Assembly (NCBI GenBank): GCA_026419785.1
Contig: JAODTK010002087.1
Span: 62,001 to 126,000, forward strand
DNA length: 64,000 nucleotides
DNA from: Sclerodactyla briareus
Lineage: Eukaryota; Echinodermata; Holothuroidea; Dendrochirotida; Sclerodactylidae
Reading direction: 5' to 3'
Position numbers and translations under genes: made by a program. Below the pieces are notes generated by a model. That model did no database searches. It had not been told where the DNA came from and saw nothing but the letters and a program-made list of their open reading frames with translations. Below, piece by piece: positions 45,640-57,700 of this stretch; position 1 is the first letter of the stretch, and the number at the start of each line of letters is the position of its first letter.

Positions 45640-46180
45640 TCTGTCGAGAATAGTTCCCATAGTTAGAGGACAACTGCAGGATAATTCAAGAAGGAGATAA
45701 TATAATAGCTGGATAAGAAAATGAATTGTGTCGTCCAAACCAAAGTTCATAGGACTTCCCGTAGTTATAGTCATTTGTAGTGTGTGTATTGTGAAGAGGT
45801 TATGCGCAAAGAAGATCGAAAGGCATCCCATAGCATATGGGATATGATTGAAGTAGTGGGTTGAGTAGGTGTTGATGTTATTTGGTGGGAGAGGGAAAGA
45901 GAAAGACAACATAACTTATGCTAAATGTTGATTTATTCACGAAAACGAACCAATGAAAGGAAGAACTAACTTTTCGTGTGTCCATTGTGTGACGTCATGC
46001 GTTATTGCGCAATGGATTCTCCCCTAACTTTTTCTGCTAAGGCCACCAAGATTTGAAGCCATACCTACAAATAAGAAATCGGATTGAAATGGGGTCTGGA
46101 CCTATAGATAGAGTTTTCTATTCTCCACGATATAACCACTGTTCTATCCAGTCTGGCAAGTGATCCCTTTATGGATGGCC
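45640..46180 (-). repeat. Dispersed repeat family Z, copy 3 (inverted)
   Basis: Read on the minus strand it gives TATATCGTGGAGAATAGAAA, GGTCCAGACCCCATTTCAAT, TTGCGCAATAACGCATGACG, CAACATTTAGCATAAGTTAT, AAATGACTATAACTACGGGA, TCCTATGAACTTTGG and TATCCAGCTATTATATTA, in the same order as 41825-42480. It abuts the LTR element that follows. Confidence 0.7.
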
Positions 46181-46207
46181 CAGAAACTATTACCGGCACC
46201 ATGGGAG

Positions 46208-46872
46208 TTTTAGGGTAATTTGGTCGTTGGGGTTAATTGCAGAAAGGACGATCATTTTACCACATAACCTAATTGCCCTTGTGTTCTTTTGAGTTTCCTC
46301 GTACTGAACGTCGGCGAGACTGTCAGGGTCCTGAACGCAAATACAGTACACGGTCTCCAATCGACGAATTCTCAAGTTATATGAGGATCCAGCTTGTAGA
46401 AAATAGTACAGAAATTGTCCTCAGAAGAAAATTGATCCTCAGGTAAGAATTAAAATAACACGTAACGCGAGAATCCTGAGAGATGAAGGCGTTGAAGAGA
46501 CAAAAGAACATACCTAACAACATATACAACGATATGGTACCTTAGGCCGTCTCCTTATATGTAGTGGTGAGTGAAAATGGTTGATGAATGAAGCCAAGAG
46601 TATAATAGGTAAAAATTTAAGCCTTGAAAGGGCTAAGTGAATGTTGAAAAACAAGCCTATGAAGCCTAAACCGATGCTCATTGAAAGTAGTGAAGAGAGA
46701 GTGTGTGTCTTACGCATGTGGTGCAGATAGAATGTCAAGCTATATACAGAAAGTCTTTGTTCTCAACCTTAGTAGATGATTACTCAGAGAGAGATCATGG
46801 TTTCTGGAAAGTGGTGTTGGAGGAATCCAATGGAAGAGGTGTATGAAATGACTATATGTACCAAAATGTACA
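46208..46872 (-). repeat. 3' LTR of Gypsy element
   Basis: Aligns along its full length with 51558-52246: TTTAGGGTAATTT start, TGAACGTCGGC, AATACAGTACACGGTC, TTGTAGAAAATAGTACAG, TTGATCCTCAGGTAAG, GACAAAAGAACATACCTAA, GGTGAGTGAAAATGGTTGAT, AAGTCTTTGTTCTCAACC and a final TGTACA. On the element's strand it begins TGTACATTTTGG. A purine-rich AGAGGGAG tract at 46878-46885 lies just outside, as expected for second-strand priming. Confidence 0.88.
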
Positions 46873-46989
46873 AGTAGCTCCCTCTAAGATTGTTGTGAAA
46901 CAAAAAACATCGACAAAGAATATGCAAACATGCGCAACTATTGCAATCTCAACCAGTGTCGACAATTGTAAACTTAACGGCTGGGCCAA

Positions 46990-48110
46990 TGTACACGTCT
47001 TCCTGACCTAGTCGTCGAACTGGTTCCTTTTCTGGAGACGATGTGATGAGGAGGGTAATGGGTGCAACTGAGATGGTGGAAGGTGCTTGTTCTCCTGGGT
47101 GCTGGTGAAGATGCTGTCTCCTGTGGTGAGGTCGTAGGTTGTGGGTGTGTGGATGGTGTATGCGTTGGTGTTTAATTGAAATAGGATTGACAGGTAGGCT
47201 GGGCTACTTCAGGCTGGTCCATGGATAGTTTTTGCTGTGTTTGACATATCCCAGTGAAGAACTTGGCGGCTACGTTTAAGCACCGGGCACGGTCCATGTA
47301 TGTGGTGAAGAGGGGGGTTTCCTAACGCGTCTACCGTATCCAACAACATGAGGGAAGTGTTGAAGGTCCTGATGGACGGTACGTTTTCCGTGTCGTTGGC
47401 CTCGTCAAGGCTGGGCGAAGGTTGTTGATCATGTTCTGACGCCCGAAGACGATCGACAAACTCCATGGATCTGATGCGTTCGTTCCAGTGGGGGATGCAA
47501 CAAGGTCGGCGGGAAGTGCTAGGGTCGAACCGTAAACCATTCTCAGCTGCCGAGCACTGGACTGGATATCAATCTGAGAGCAGTTCGGGATGCCTAGGAG
47601 TACTAGAGGCCAGTGCTTTGATCCATTGGTGGGATCCGGTTGGGCCTTGAGTGAGCCTTAGTTGGCGATGGACGGCTCAACCAAACAGACCATTTGCAGC
47701 AGGATGATATGCGTTAGTCCTGATGCGATCGGTTTGCCAGTAAGATAGTCAAATGGCGAAACTAGAAAGACTCGAACTTGTTCCACCTCTGTCAGTTGTA
47801 ATGATTGCAAAGGCACTCCAAATGAGGATAACCATGTTGGACGAAGTAGTACTTTGTACCGTGGACCGCTGAAATGTTTGAAGTGGTATTTGCCTCCGGC
47901 CATCGAGTGAATCTGTCCACAATCGTGAGGAGGTAGGTGCTGTGACCATCGGAGGGGGCAGCGACCCAACTATGTCCATGTGATATGCTGGAAGCGCGAA
48001 GTAGTGGCAGGAAATGTACCCAACGGCTGTCACATGTGTGACGCGCACCTAACAGGTGGCACTTCAAACATGTGCGGCAACCACTCTCTGACGTCTTGTT
48101 AATACGGGCC
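46990..48110 (-). pseudogene. Gypsy integrase region
   Basis: Minus-strand order: a zinc-binding remnant SGCRTCLKCHL (near 48060-48090), the core domain start HMDIVGSLPP with SDGHSTYLLTIVDRFTRWPE (about 47895-47985), ITTDRGG carrying the second catalytic Asp (near 47795-47815), then AANGL followed by a glutamate codon in a shifted frame (near 47670-47690), VYGSTLALPADLVASP (near 47490-47540) and a C-terminal FVDRLRASEHDQQ (near 47415-47465). These residues fit the DDE integrase of Gypsy elements, which inserts the cDNA into the genome. Broken by several frame changes. Confidence 0.85.
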
Positions 48111-48149
48111 AGATGAATCGTCAGTGAGTAAGCGTGGGTGTCGAATACC

Positions 48150-48870
48150 AGGGCGGGATAGGGAATGGAGGGAATCGAACAAAGGCCCGTCGATAGTTCT
48201 TCGGTACATAGGACGAGGTTACCAGTGGAAACGTCGCAGATAATGGTGCCTTCGTTGTGGCGAGAGGAACGTCCTCGAATTGCAGGAGAAGATGATTTTG
48301 CGTAGTTGGTTTAGCTTCATAATATTGATTGTTTGAGAGGCCATTCAGCAAAGTCGATCTCCGATCGTTGTATACCACTGAACAACGAGATAGTGCGTCC
48401 GCGGACGACATTTTCTTTACCGAGAGTGACGGAATGGTCAGTGGTTGTGTACTGTGCCACAAAATCAAGGTGGCGGATTTCTCTTGTGAATAGCGGATCT
48501 TGTATCGATGAAAAGGCCGTTACAATAGTGGCTTGTGGTCAGTGTACACGGTGAAAGTCTCTGCCCTCGGACGGATGCGAAAATGTCGAATAAATAGGTA
48601 AACGGCTAAAAGTTCACGACCAAATGTAATGTACTTGGTTTCGGCTGGGTTTTTAGTTCATGGAGTAGAGGCAATGGGTTGCCACTGACCGTCAGTCTGT
48701 TGCTGTAAGACGCCACCGATCGCAAAATCGGAGGCATCAACCATGCGGGCTTAGGGGAGCGTTATGGTTTAGGGTGAGGTAGGATAGTAGCCTGTGCCAA
48801 AGCTGTCTTGATCTCACTGAAAGAGGTCATGGTGTATCTGATAGGGGATGGGGGAGTTCTTTCTCTTATC
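48150..48870 (-). pseudogene. Gypsy RNase H region
   Basis: VDASDFAIGGVLQQQTDGQW (about 48690-48750, minus) is the first RNase H block, with its catalytic Asp. Further on come TKYITFGRELLAVYLFIRHF (near 48580-48640), FTVYTDHKPLL (near 48530-48562) and KKMSSADALSR (near 48390-48425). Together these are the usual order at the end of a Gypsy RT-RNase H unit. Frames shift at least once, near 48520. Confidence 0.85.
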
Positions 48871-49680
48871 GCCCACAAGCAGATCTGTAAGCGGTTTTTG
48901 TTGTCGGCACAGTTGGGAACCGACGGTTGAAGTTTACTAAGTCCAAGAAAAATGGCGAGATCCTTAAGTTGGTAGTGGGGGAAAAATCCTTATGGCCTGA
49001 CATTTGTGGTAGGGGGGTGTGTTGATGCCTTGGAGTTGATTGGTGGCCAAGGAATTCTAGGGAAAGTACTCCAAACTGGCTCTTGCCGGCATTGATCACT
49101 ATGCCGTATTCGTAAAACGTTGGAATAGCTGGCGTAATGGTGTCTAGTGTTCCTCGGGTGTGGTACTGGCCACTAAAACGTCGTCCAAGATATGCATATA
49201 CGGAAGGAAGACCACGAACTACCTCGTCGATAAACTCTGGAACGTTTGCGCAGGCATTCTTCATCCAAATGGGACTTCACGAATTCGTACAAGGCAAACG
49301 GTGTGGTGATAGCGTTTTCGGAAGTTCTCAGGTTCTACCGGTATCTGGTGGTAAGCCTCGAGATAGATCTTGGAGGGAGAGGGAAAATGACTTCCGTGTA
49401 AGCGTTGATGTAAAGTTCAGAATTTGGGGGATTGGGTAAACGGTCCAGAACAGCGTAACGTTGGTTCATGTGGGGCTCTATAGTCAACGCGATGGAAGCC
49501 CAATCACTGTTTTCTGGGTACCATTGCAGAGGTGACGACAAATTGCTCTGCGATGGTCGGATGATACCCTATGCAACATGGGTTCGCATTCGGCCTTAGC
49601 TAAGAAAGCTATTTGGTGGCAAACGCCGTGGGCGCGCAGACACTGGCCGGTCCTCTGTAACGATATGGTGGTGACTGAGA
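48870..49680 (-). pseudogene. Gypsy reverse transcriptase region
   Basis: Starts near ECEPMLHRVSSDHR (49540-49590) and continues with YPIPQ-type residues (about 49430), KNACANVPEFIDEVVRGLPS (49205-49262), a catalytic box whose Tyr-Leu and Asp-Asp codons are adjacent but separated by one extra base (near 49178-49192), then YGIVINAGKSQFGVLSLEFL (49050-49110) and DLVNFNRRF (48925-48955). It copies element RNA into DNA in the intact family. Several frameshifts are present. Confidence 0.87.
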
Positions 49681-49879
49681 TTACAGGCGCATCATGTGGT
49701 GTGGGTGAACAACCCCTGGGAATTGGTTCAAACAGAGGAGTGGGTATGGGGGAATTTTCGTTGCTGTCACTGATGACATGAGTTGAAAAGGCTCGACTGA
49801 AGATCGCGACCGGTAACGTTAGGTTGGTTTCTGGGTCTATTAATTTGCGCCGTTTCATAATCAACCATGAGTGAAAGTG

Positions 49880-50130
49880 TTGAAGGGAATCCGCCCCTTA
49901 GGATAGGAGTTGTTACCTCGGCGGTTGATGAAGGACCAAGCGATATGTTCGCCGTAAGCCGAGGTTCAAACGTGAGTGGACTTGTCACCATATGCTTTAA
50001 TGCCGGTTGTTGACGCTCGTAAGTAGAATTTTATAGGTGCTGGTTTGTCTTGGCGTGTCGCTGCCGGAAGTACGCTCACTCAGCAACCCGGTCGACGAGG
50101 GAACTTCTACCAGTTGGAACGGTACCAGTT
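49880..50130 (-). pseudogene. Probable aspartic protease region of Gypsy element
   Basis: Between gag and RT the minus strand reads RSSLVDRVAE (near 50085-50115), where retroviral-type proteases have L-V-D-T-G-A; the Asp is kept and the next two codons are disturbed. It is followed by PLTFEPRLTANISLGPSS in one frame. Identification rests on position and this partial box. Confidence 0.5.
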
Positions 50131-50429
50131 ACGTAGAAAGGGAATAATTTTCGCCAACAGCATGTCGCTCCTAGATGGAGGCATTGGTGTTTTACGCATC
50201 GGAAGTGTGTTCGGGAGCAGTGGAAAATTACCACGGGGATGTGCATTTCGAGCATTTGCAGCAAGTTATAGTTTCGGTACAGAAGAGGGCGTGTATGGAT
50301 GGGGGACGAGCTGGGACTATTGGCGTCCGCGGGATGGGTCCTAGAACGTTCGTGGGTCTCGACGTGAGCGTGAGCGTGTGGCTGGTTATTCAATGTTGTC
50401 GTCAATCAATGAATACACCCTGTTGGTTA

Positions 50430-51100
50430 AGGTTTTGATTAGGGTGTGGAGGTCAGAGTCGCGCGTACTACAGCGCAAACCTTTGGGAAGGTTGCAGCTG
50501 ATGGAGCGTATTGTGGAGGCAATATGGGAGATAGCAGGGTTGAGCGTCAAAATTCGTCGAGCCATTCTCTGCCAGACAGTGGCCTTGTCCTTGAGTCAGC
50601 TGAGGATGCCAAAATCAATTGAACGTTGGTAGGCAGGCGCTGAAGAAACAAGTGTTTTAACATTTTTAGTCCAGCTGATCATCCCGAGGAGCTGCTGCAT
50701 TCTCCGAAGCAGCTGTGACGGTTTTCTGTCCCCTAGCTCTTCAGAAATCAGCAGCTGGTGTAATCGACGCTGTGGGGACTCTGAGTACGCTGATAAAGTT
50801 CTGATTTATCAGTGGTAAGGGTTAGTGGAGGAGGGGTTTAGGGAGAATGTCAAGGAGAGTTCTGTGCCACCTCTGCTGGAGGGCGAGACGACGTCGTCGT
50901 AGGCAATTTTTCTTCTCGGAGGAAATATTACGCGTTGGTAGTAGTAAATTGCCGCCTCGACTTGGATAACCACAGGGATGGGTCTTGTGGGCCAGAATGG
51001 GGTTGGGTAATTTGATTGCGATCGCTGTCATTGCACCACCTGCAGGCTCCTCCCGCTGGACGACCGTGCTGGATTTGCGTCCGCAGAAGGAAGGGTCGGT
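50430..51100 (-). pseudogene. Gag (capsid-like) region of Gypsy element
   Basis: RRLHQLLISEELGDRKPSQL and LRRMQQLLG (about 50680-50775, minus), followed in a shifted frame by RLPTNVQLILASS (about 50600-50645) and KATVWQRMARRIL (about 50545-50585). This wording is typical of the capsid-like Gag of Mag/SURL-type Gypsy elements, which forms the particle around element RNA. A cysteine knuckle is not visible, as in many members of this lineage. Upstream Gag text to about 51450 is too broken to read. Confidence 0.75.
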
Positions 51101-51557
51101 AGACGTGTCTGTGCCTTGGACTGCGGTACTATTTTGTGCCTCGATGAAGCGTTTAATGTAACTAAATCGACTATGTTATTTGTAATAGCGCTGGCCTAGA
51201 TGCAAAGGCTGCATGGAATGGCATAATATTCCCCCTTTAAGTAGCAGTAGCTATTACGTCAATTGAAAATCTATTGAGTCTCAACACATGCAATAATCCT
51301 AGAACCTTAATGAGTCCGTGATTACGTGATGAAACAACGGGTGACAAAACGGGTTGAGACTATGCGCAGGGGTCAAAAGTCATACAGGGGGAGTAAACGA
51401 ACGGTGCTCTGTTGTGAGCGGGCATTGGGAGTGTATTTATGAAGTAAACGAACGGTTGTGCTCGTCTGGGAGTGGGCAGGTCCAATGGGAGTGTATTAGT
51501 TTTAGAGTCTCAAATGGACATAAAATCAGGGAAACTTTCGTTTCGGGCGTCCACCAA

Positions 51558-52246
51558 TTTAGGGTAATTTGTTCGTTGGGGTGTAATTGAATGAAAGAAA
51601 CATCATTTACCACTAACCTTAATTGCTCACTTGTGTCGCTGTTGAGTTTTCTCGGACTGAACGTCGGCCGGAGAGGTAATGGTCAATGAACGAAAAATAC
51701 AGTACACGGTCCATGCGAATTCTCAAAATGTTTAGATGAGGATCAGATTTTGTAGAAAATAGTACAGGAAAATTGATCCTCAGAAGAAAGTTGATCCTCA
51801 GGTAAGACTAAAAAAAACACGGAAAAAGCGAGTAATCCTGAAGAGAATGAAGTGGCGTTAGAGACAAAAGAACATACCTAAAACAATACAACTGATATTG
51901 TACTTAAGCAGTCTCCTCTATATTGTGGGGGTTTTTAAGGTGGTGAGTGAAAATGGTTGATGATGAATCCAAGAGTATAAGGAGGTAAAATTAAGCCTTG
52001 AAATGGCTAAGTGAATGTGTGAAACAAGGCCTATGATCAAAACGATGCCTCATGTAAAGTAGCTGAGAGAGAGGGTATGTGTCTTACGCATGTGTGCAGA
52101 TAGATGTTCAACTATATACCAAAAAGTCTTTGTTCTCAACCTTAGTAGATGATTACGCAAGAGTGAGATCATGGTTTCTTGGAAAGTTGGGGTTGGAGTG
52201 ATCCAAGGAAGAGGTGTATGCAATGACTAATGTACAAAAATGTACA
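51558..52246 (-). repeat. 5' LTR of Gypsy element
   Basis: Partner of 46208-46872. It starts on the element's strand with TGTACATTTTTGTACATTAG at 52246. It carries an internal direct repeat of TTGATCCTCAG (near 51771 and 51790). Compared with the other LTR the differences are numerous but largely short insertions and deletions. Confidence 0.88.
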
Positions 52247-53379
52247 AATTTAGCATTAGAGGCTAAAAAATAGTGATGTCCCCGATTACCTCATCGTCAA
52301 CGGCCTGAATCAACTTGAGGCTTGGGTTATCTCTCTCGGCACCAAAACCTTCCTGGAACGCCAATATATTCCACGACGGCGAACTGGGGCTTCAGGGAAA
52401 TCCGTGGCGAAATGTTGAATGAAATCGGAAAAAACAGCTCACCCTCCCCCTCCCCGGACTGGGAAAGGCTGGCTATGACCTGCTCTTGTATTCCAAATCA
52501 ATTTCGTCGCACAACTTCATCCACTTTAGGCATGGCAGGTTAATAGGTATAGTGGCGTAGCCAGAAGTTCAGCGGGCCGGCGGAATTATTTGATAGGGGG
52601 TGCCATTTGTCACCCATTACGCGGTGCGGCGACCATCAGTTGGCCGCTTAGGGATCCAGGTTTTTTTTTTTATAGCAATTAGGCTTCCAGAGGGCAGGAA
52701 ATGACACAGTTTTTCGACTTTGAAGATGGCGGGGCATGTCATAAGATTGAAATTGCCCCAATCTCAGGAAAGTTGCCCGAGTTCAATTTCCTTGGAATTC
52801 ATTGTTCAGTAGGCCTAAAACGCCGAACTACTACTAATGCGGCGGAGCGAGTAACGCTTCACCACATTGAAGAAAAGAAACTAAATAATACTTCAGGATC
52901 CTGCCACTTTGCTTCATCTCATGCTTGAGTCACTAGTATCCTGGGGGTGGGTCACGGAAGCTACGGGCAACCGATTTGCGCTTGAAGCTTGAGCCATGGT
53001 CAGTTGTATACCTATACCCAGGGGACCAGCGCATCTCCCCCAAAGCTCGGAGTTTTGCACGCCAGTTTCATGTGAAACGGGAAGCAAATTGCGCGCGAAT
53101 GCGCGCATAAACATTCGGCTGTTAGTGGTCAAATCCATGTAATTCGGAGCACAAATGTTCGCCGCCGATACCCCCGTTCCTACCCCCCCCCAATTCAATA
53201 GTCACGGTTTCACGCCCATTCGTTAATTGATATTTTGCCCGAATTTTTGGCAATACCAACAAACTCAGGCAATGAAATCACCTTCCTAGGAATTGAATTG
53301 GAATTTAATAAAACCACAATAGTCAATCTATTTTGCCATCAGCCAGTCGGCTAGTTTGTCGATGGGACGTTTATAAAAT
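52247..53379. other. Intergenic, nothing recognised
   Basis: A plus-strand reading near 52285-52400 (SDVPDYLIVNGLNQLEAW) is open for about 43 codons but matches nothing I know. T(10) at about 52659-52669. Short frames only. Confidence 0.4.
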
Positions 53380-53600
53380 GACGGATCCGGGCGCAGGAAT
53401 TCCCACCCCTGCCTTGTTGCTACTGTACTATATAAAGGCACTCTTGAAACGAAATAGGTTGAAAAGAATAAGGCGCGACGTAGCCGGTGTCACTTCCCAC
53501 ACCCAAAACATGGAGCGTCTACTATCTGACTAAAGATTTCCTTAGTTAGCAAGAGCACCTTCGGGTGGAAGCATAAAACGAGGCGTATAAGTAAAAGAAA
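53380..53600 (+). repeat. Dispersed repeat also present at 21345-21540
   Basis: Same ordered phrases as the other copy (GGCACTCTTG, GTAGCCGGTG, CACACCCAAAACATGGAGCG, GGGTGGAAGCATAAAACGAG), about 32 kb apart in the same orientation. Confidence 0.65.
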
Positions 53601-54719
53601 AAAGTGGGCGGCAGAAAACAGCGGAAAATCCCCACACAAAACACAGTCGTATTCGGGAGCCAGCGAGTATGGTCAAACAACTTTTCGGTGATAACGTCTT
53701 CCGGGCGGCCCTGATTGCACCTCCCCACTCCAACACTACACTATAACGGTAGCATCCCCTCTTACGATCACCCTGATCAGATCAAATATACCCTCGAAAC
53801 AGTACAGGATTGGCCTTAAAAAGTTAAAAATCCCTTGACTAGAATCAAAATAAACTTCTTCGTAATTCCCTCCTCACTGACCCCAGATTGAGTCAATCAT
53901 GTATCAGTACAGCAGGTCAACCCCTCCTAGCTAATTTTATCCCACTTCCGCCACAGATTTTTTTTAGATCTCTGGGAGAGTCCCCCTAGATAAGTCCCTA
54001 CCTTTCCCCACCACACTCCGTTTCCGACCACCACCCCTGCCAACAGCACGACGAAAAATAATTATTCATCTTACTTCTTCTCTATAGGACTCCCCTCACT
54101 TACTACCTGAACGTGTGAGAACAAAACAACGATAGGAGGTCCCAAATGGGAGCAGTTTTAAACTTTTCAGCCCCCGATATCTACAGTAACCATTGTCATT
54201 TTACCCCCATTAGGCCCTATAGTTCTAAAAACCCTTTGGGAAGTCGATATTCAGCTTACCATTCTCAGAGACAAGGGCGGATTTAGATTCCCCACACGAA
54301 GGGGGGGCGGCAGTCGATCAGGGTTCGCGCCCGATTTTCTGGCCAATTATTCTGTGACTATATCTAAGCGGAGCGCCACCATCGATAGGCGCGCGGAGCG
54401 TTGTAGAAAATTTTGAAAATTGAGCCTCTCTCTCAGATCACCGGGAGAGGCCTTTCCCCAGCTGCGAAAGGGCATTGGACAATCGTTATAATCATTATAA
54501 TATTTAAAATACTCTACAATACTAACTATCTTTTATTATTTATATATTATTTTTCGGGGGGGGGGGGCCTTAATTTTTGTGGTGGACGCAAAGCCCACCC
54601 TCGTAGAACCGCGCCTGCGCCAGATTTTAAAGGAGCCGGATGGGGAAAAATGACAATATTTTGTAGCGTTGGCCGAGAAGTAACACACTTGAATGAAAAT
54701 AATGCCTAAAACCAATTAA
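53601..54719. other. Intergenic; C-rich stretch and one GGAGCGCC hairpin repeat
   Basis: At 54360-54420 lies AAGCGGAGCGCCACCATCG followed by GGCGCGCGGAGCG, one of six copies of a short hairpin-forming family. G(12) at about 54557-54568. No gene was recognised. Confidence 0.45.
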
Positions 54720-57700
54720 ATTCGCGGTGGCCACTATCTTACTACTATAACGAAAACAGATCACGTACACAACACGTGTCAGAGAGCTTGCTCATTCCTG
54801 ACATCCCTTATATACCAAATAGAACCAATAGAATCAACTGAAGCGTAAACACAATAGGCTCATGCCACTCTCACTTGATGCCAGTCTAACATGAAGTCCC
54901 CTCCCTCACTTTGAACGTCCACTTTTCCCCAACAAATATCCAGTAACAAATAGATCTTAACGAGCATTGAATTATAGCCATTATCTAATCCAAATTTTTC
55001 TTCAACATTTTTTTCATAATTATAATTGCTACATCCCCATTTTTTTGTTTTAATCCCTTATTGATTCATTGCTAATATAGGTCTCTTGCAACAAAGTTCA
55101 CAAACTCGACATAAACAACATTTAAAGTGAAAACCAACAATCAATACTTAGAAAATCGGCAAACATCCTCGCTATCTTAATTTCGTTCTGTGATTACTTC
55201 GATGTCCGCTCTGCCGTCGGTACCACAGGGGGATCGTATCCCCTGACACACATGACTTATGCTTCCTTCTTCATCCTATTGATGCACGAATTCTCCCTCC
55301 TTATTAGGATCATTGATCGCAATACTGTAAATGACAGATCACACCACTTCCCCCCACACTTCTCACTACAACAATGGACCCTTCCAATTTGGGGGTAACG
55401 TTATCCCGTTGGTGTGCAGAGGATCATTTAGGCAGGACTCATTCCCCCATCCTTATAGGGCACAAACATGCTTCTTTAGCATAGTTCATTTTTGTTGATA
55501 TCTGGCACTGTTTGATCTCTCATTTACAGCGCATAGCTTTCTGAAGTCACCGTCGACCCTCATCGGCATAGCTTGTAGGCATAAAACGCGCCCATTTTGA
55601 GCTGAGGAGGGGGAGTACAGGAGGAAGAACCCGTGGTTCCGTCCGTGCACTAGAAGTACGGCGAGTACCTGAACAAGAATTGCATTTGTGTGGGCTAATT
55701 CGACATATCCACGTGATCATCCCATTCCCCTCCTTGTGATGATAAAGTATTCGCAAAGTTTGGTCCTTGCATGTTCGTATTAATTAACATTTCTTCTGTA
55801 ATACCATTACCTTGCGGGTGGTATGGCGTTTGTATGAGACTTCGTAATACACCCAACTTTGTACAGATGTTCACCATAATTTAGATTCATTGAGGCCCCT
55901 GATCCGAATGTAGTGTTTCCGGGATACCGTGATGGCGAAATAGTACATCACCCAAAGCTTTTGCAACTGTTCAGCCCTCTAGGCCTGATAGTGGAATACA
56001 AATTCAAAACTTCTGAAATGGTCAATTACCACCAACACAATTTATTCCATCTGGATGTCATGGCCATTCTCTGTCGATGTCGGTCCTACAAACGGGACAG
56101 AGTATTCCGATTCGATTGGTTTGAGTGGGGGCACTCCGACCTAGGATTGGGTTAGATCTCATTTGACATGCCATAACCACTCGCTACAGAACAAATCGAC
56201 CTCCTTTCTCATGAAAGGCCAGTACGCCGTCTGTCAATCTATGATATGTCCTTTGCGAGCCAAACTGGCCAGCTACAAAATCCGTCCACATGTGGCCTTG
56301 TCAAAATGTGAAATGTTAACAAACGTCTTCTTCTGGGATTACTGTTTGCAACAAGACTCCTCACTGGTCAATCCGTTGTCCTCCTACATAAAAGATTGTA
56401 TCGGAAAGGTAAATCAACTTGGGATATTCTCTCTATAACCGGTTTAATGAGTACGGGTCGGTGAGCGTTTTGACACAGCTTCCGTAAGGAGTGCGACATC
56501 CACTTTTAATAACCAATTGCCTAACCTCGCGTAGGATATATAGGGTCAGTTTTTTGATACCCTTCAATATCTATGTCATGAGAAATGGTACGTTTGCATG
56601 TGAGTCGTTATTTTCCAACTCGCCATCAAGGTCGCTTTAAAAAATGGCCGGAGAGGTACTGTCAGTTTGACAACCAATGTGACAAGTTTTCCATCAGATT
56701 GCCTCGACTTGGTCATGACGAATCAAATGGGTTTCGGCAGGACAATTGCCCATTATTTGACCATGCCTAGTCACGTATGTTTGATGTTAATCGGATCCTG
56801 GACAACGGGGGGGGGCGGTCTGCATTCGATGCGACTTCCCATCCTTACGTAGTAGTACGTAGTTGTACGTGTCGCGCTCCAGTATCCACCTTCCCCGCCT
56901 CCCAGTATAATCATATTCAATTGGTAGGATCTAAACCAAGTAAAAGGTTTTGGTCAGTTTATGAAGTCACTGACTAGTTACTAGCATAGGCCTGAAATGC
57001 CGCAAGACCATATTATCTCCCACATTCCGTCAAACGTTTGACCATTTTCTTCTTCCGTTTGCTAAAAGCTTATGACTAGCGTAATAGCGACCACCCTTTG
57101 CCTCCCGTCCTCACCTTCTTGGGTTCAAGGACTGACCCAATGGTGCAACCCCCGAGGCATCTGTACTAAGAACAATGGTTTCTTCTCAAAATCAGGGACG
57201 TCAATTATATGGGGGCGACACTAAATTTTGCTTGATAAACCTAATGACCTTCCACATTCCTCATTCCACTCGAAGATGACCTTTGCTTCTGTCAATCGGG
57301 TGCAAAGGGGCTGCTTCTAGGGCAACCCCTTGAAAAACTTCCTGTTATAGCTGCAAATCCCAAGAATATGGCCCTCACTCTGTGGGATTATGGCCTTGGC
57401 CAATTCTCTATTCTACTCGTTGTCGATGGATCAGGAACAACTCCTTCTCGAAGAAACTACATGTCCCAATAGTTTACTCAGAATGGAAAAACGAACATTT
57501 CTCTGGTCTGAGCTTCAATCCTGCAGTTTTGAAACCTACTACACACATCAACTACAGATAGATTCTTATCATGTTCCTCAACGACCTTTCCGATGATGAG
57601 TACATCATCAAGATAGTTATCATTTCGTCGTCAATGGAGGCCCTTGTGGGCAAGACACATTCCAATCAAACGCTGGAAGGTCGTTGGGGAGTTTGTCATC

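Larger units (their letters stand above)
46208..52246 (-). mobile_element. Ty3/Gypsy LTR retrotransposon, ~6.0 kb, complete architecture but frameshifted
   Basis: Two alignable LTRs of about 665 and 689 bases flank a minus-strand interior with gag, protease, RT, RNase H and integrase in Gypsy order. A likely primer-binding site (TGGTGGACGCCCGAAACG, 51539-51556) follows the 5' LTR, and a purine tract precedes the 3' LTR. The integrase and RT wording resembles the Mag/SURL-like lineage known from echinoderms and other marine animals; that is recognition, not a computed placement. No matching target duplication could be read at the two ends. Coding regions change frame often, so it cannot make its proteins as read. 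Confidence 0.9.
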
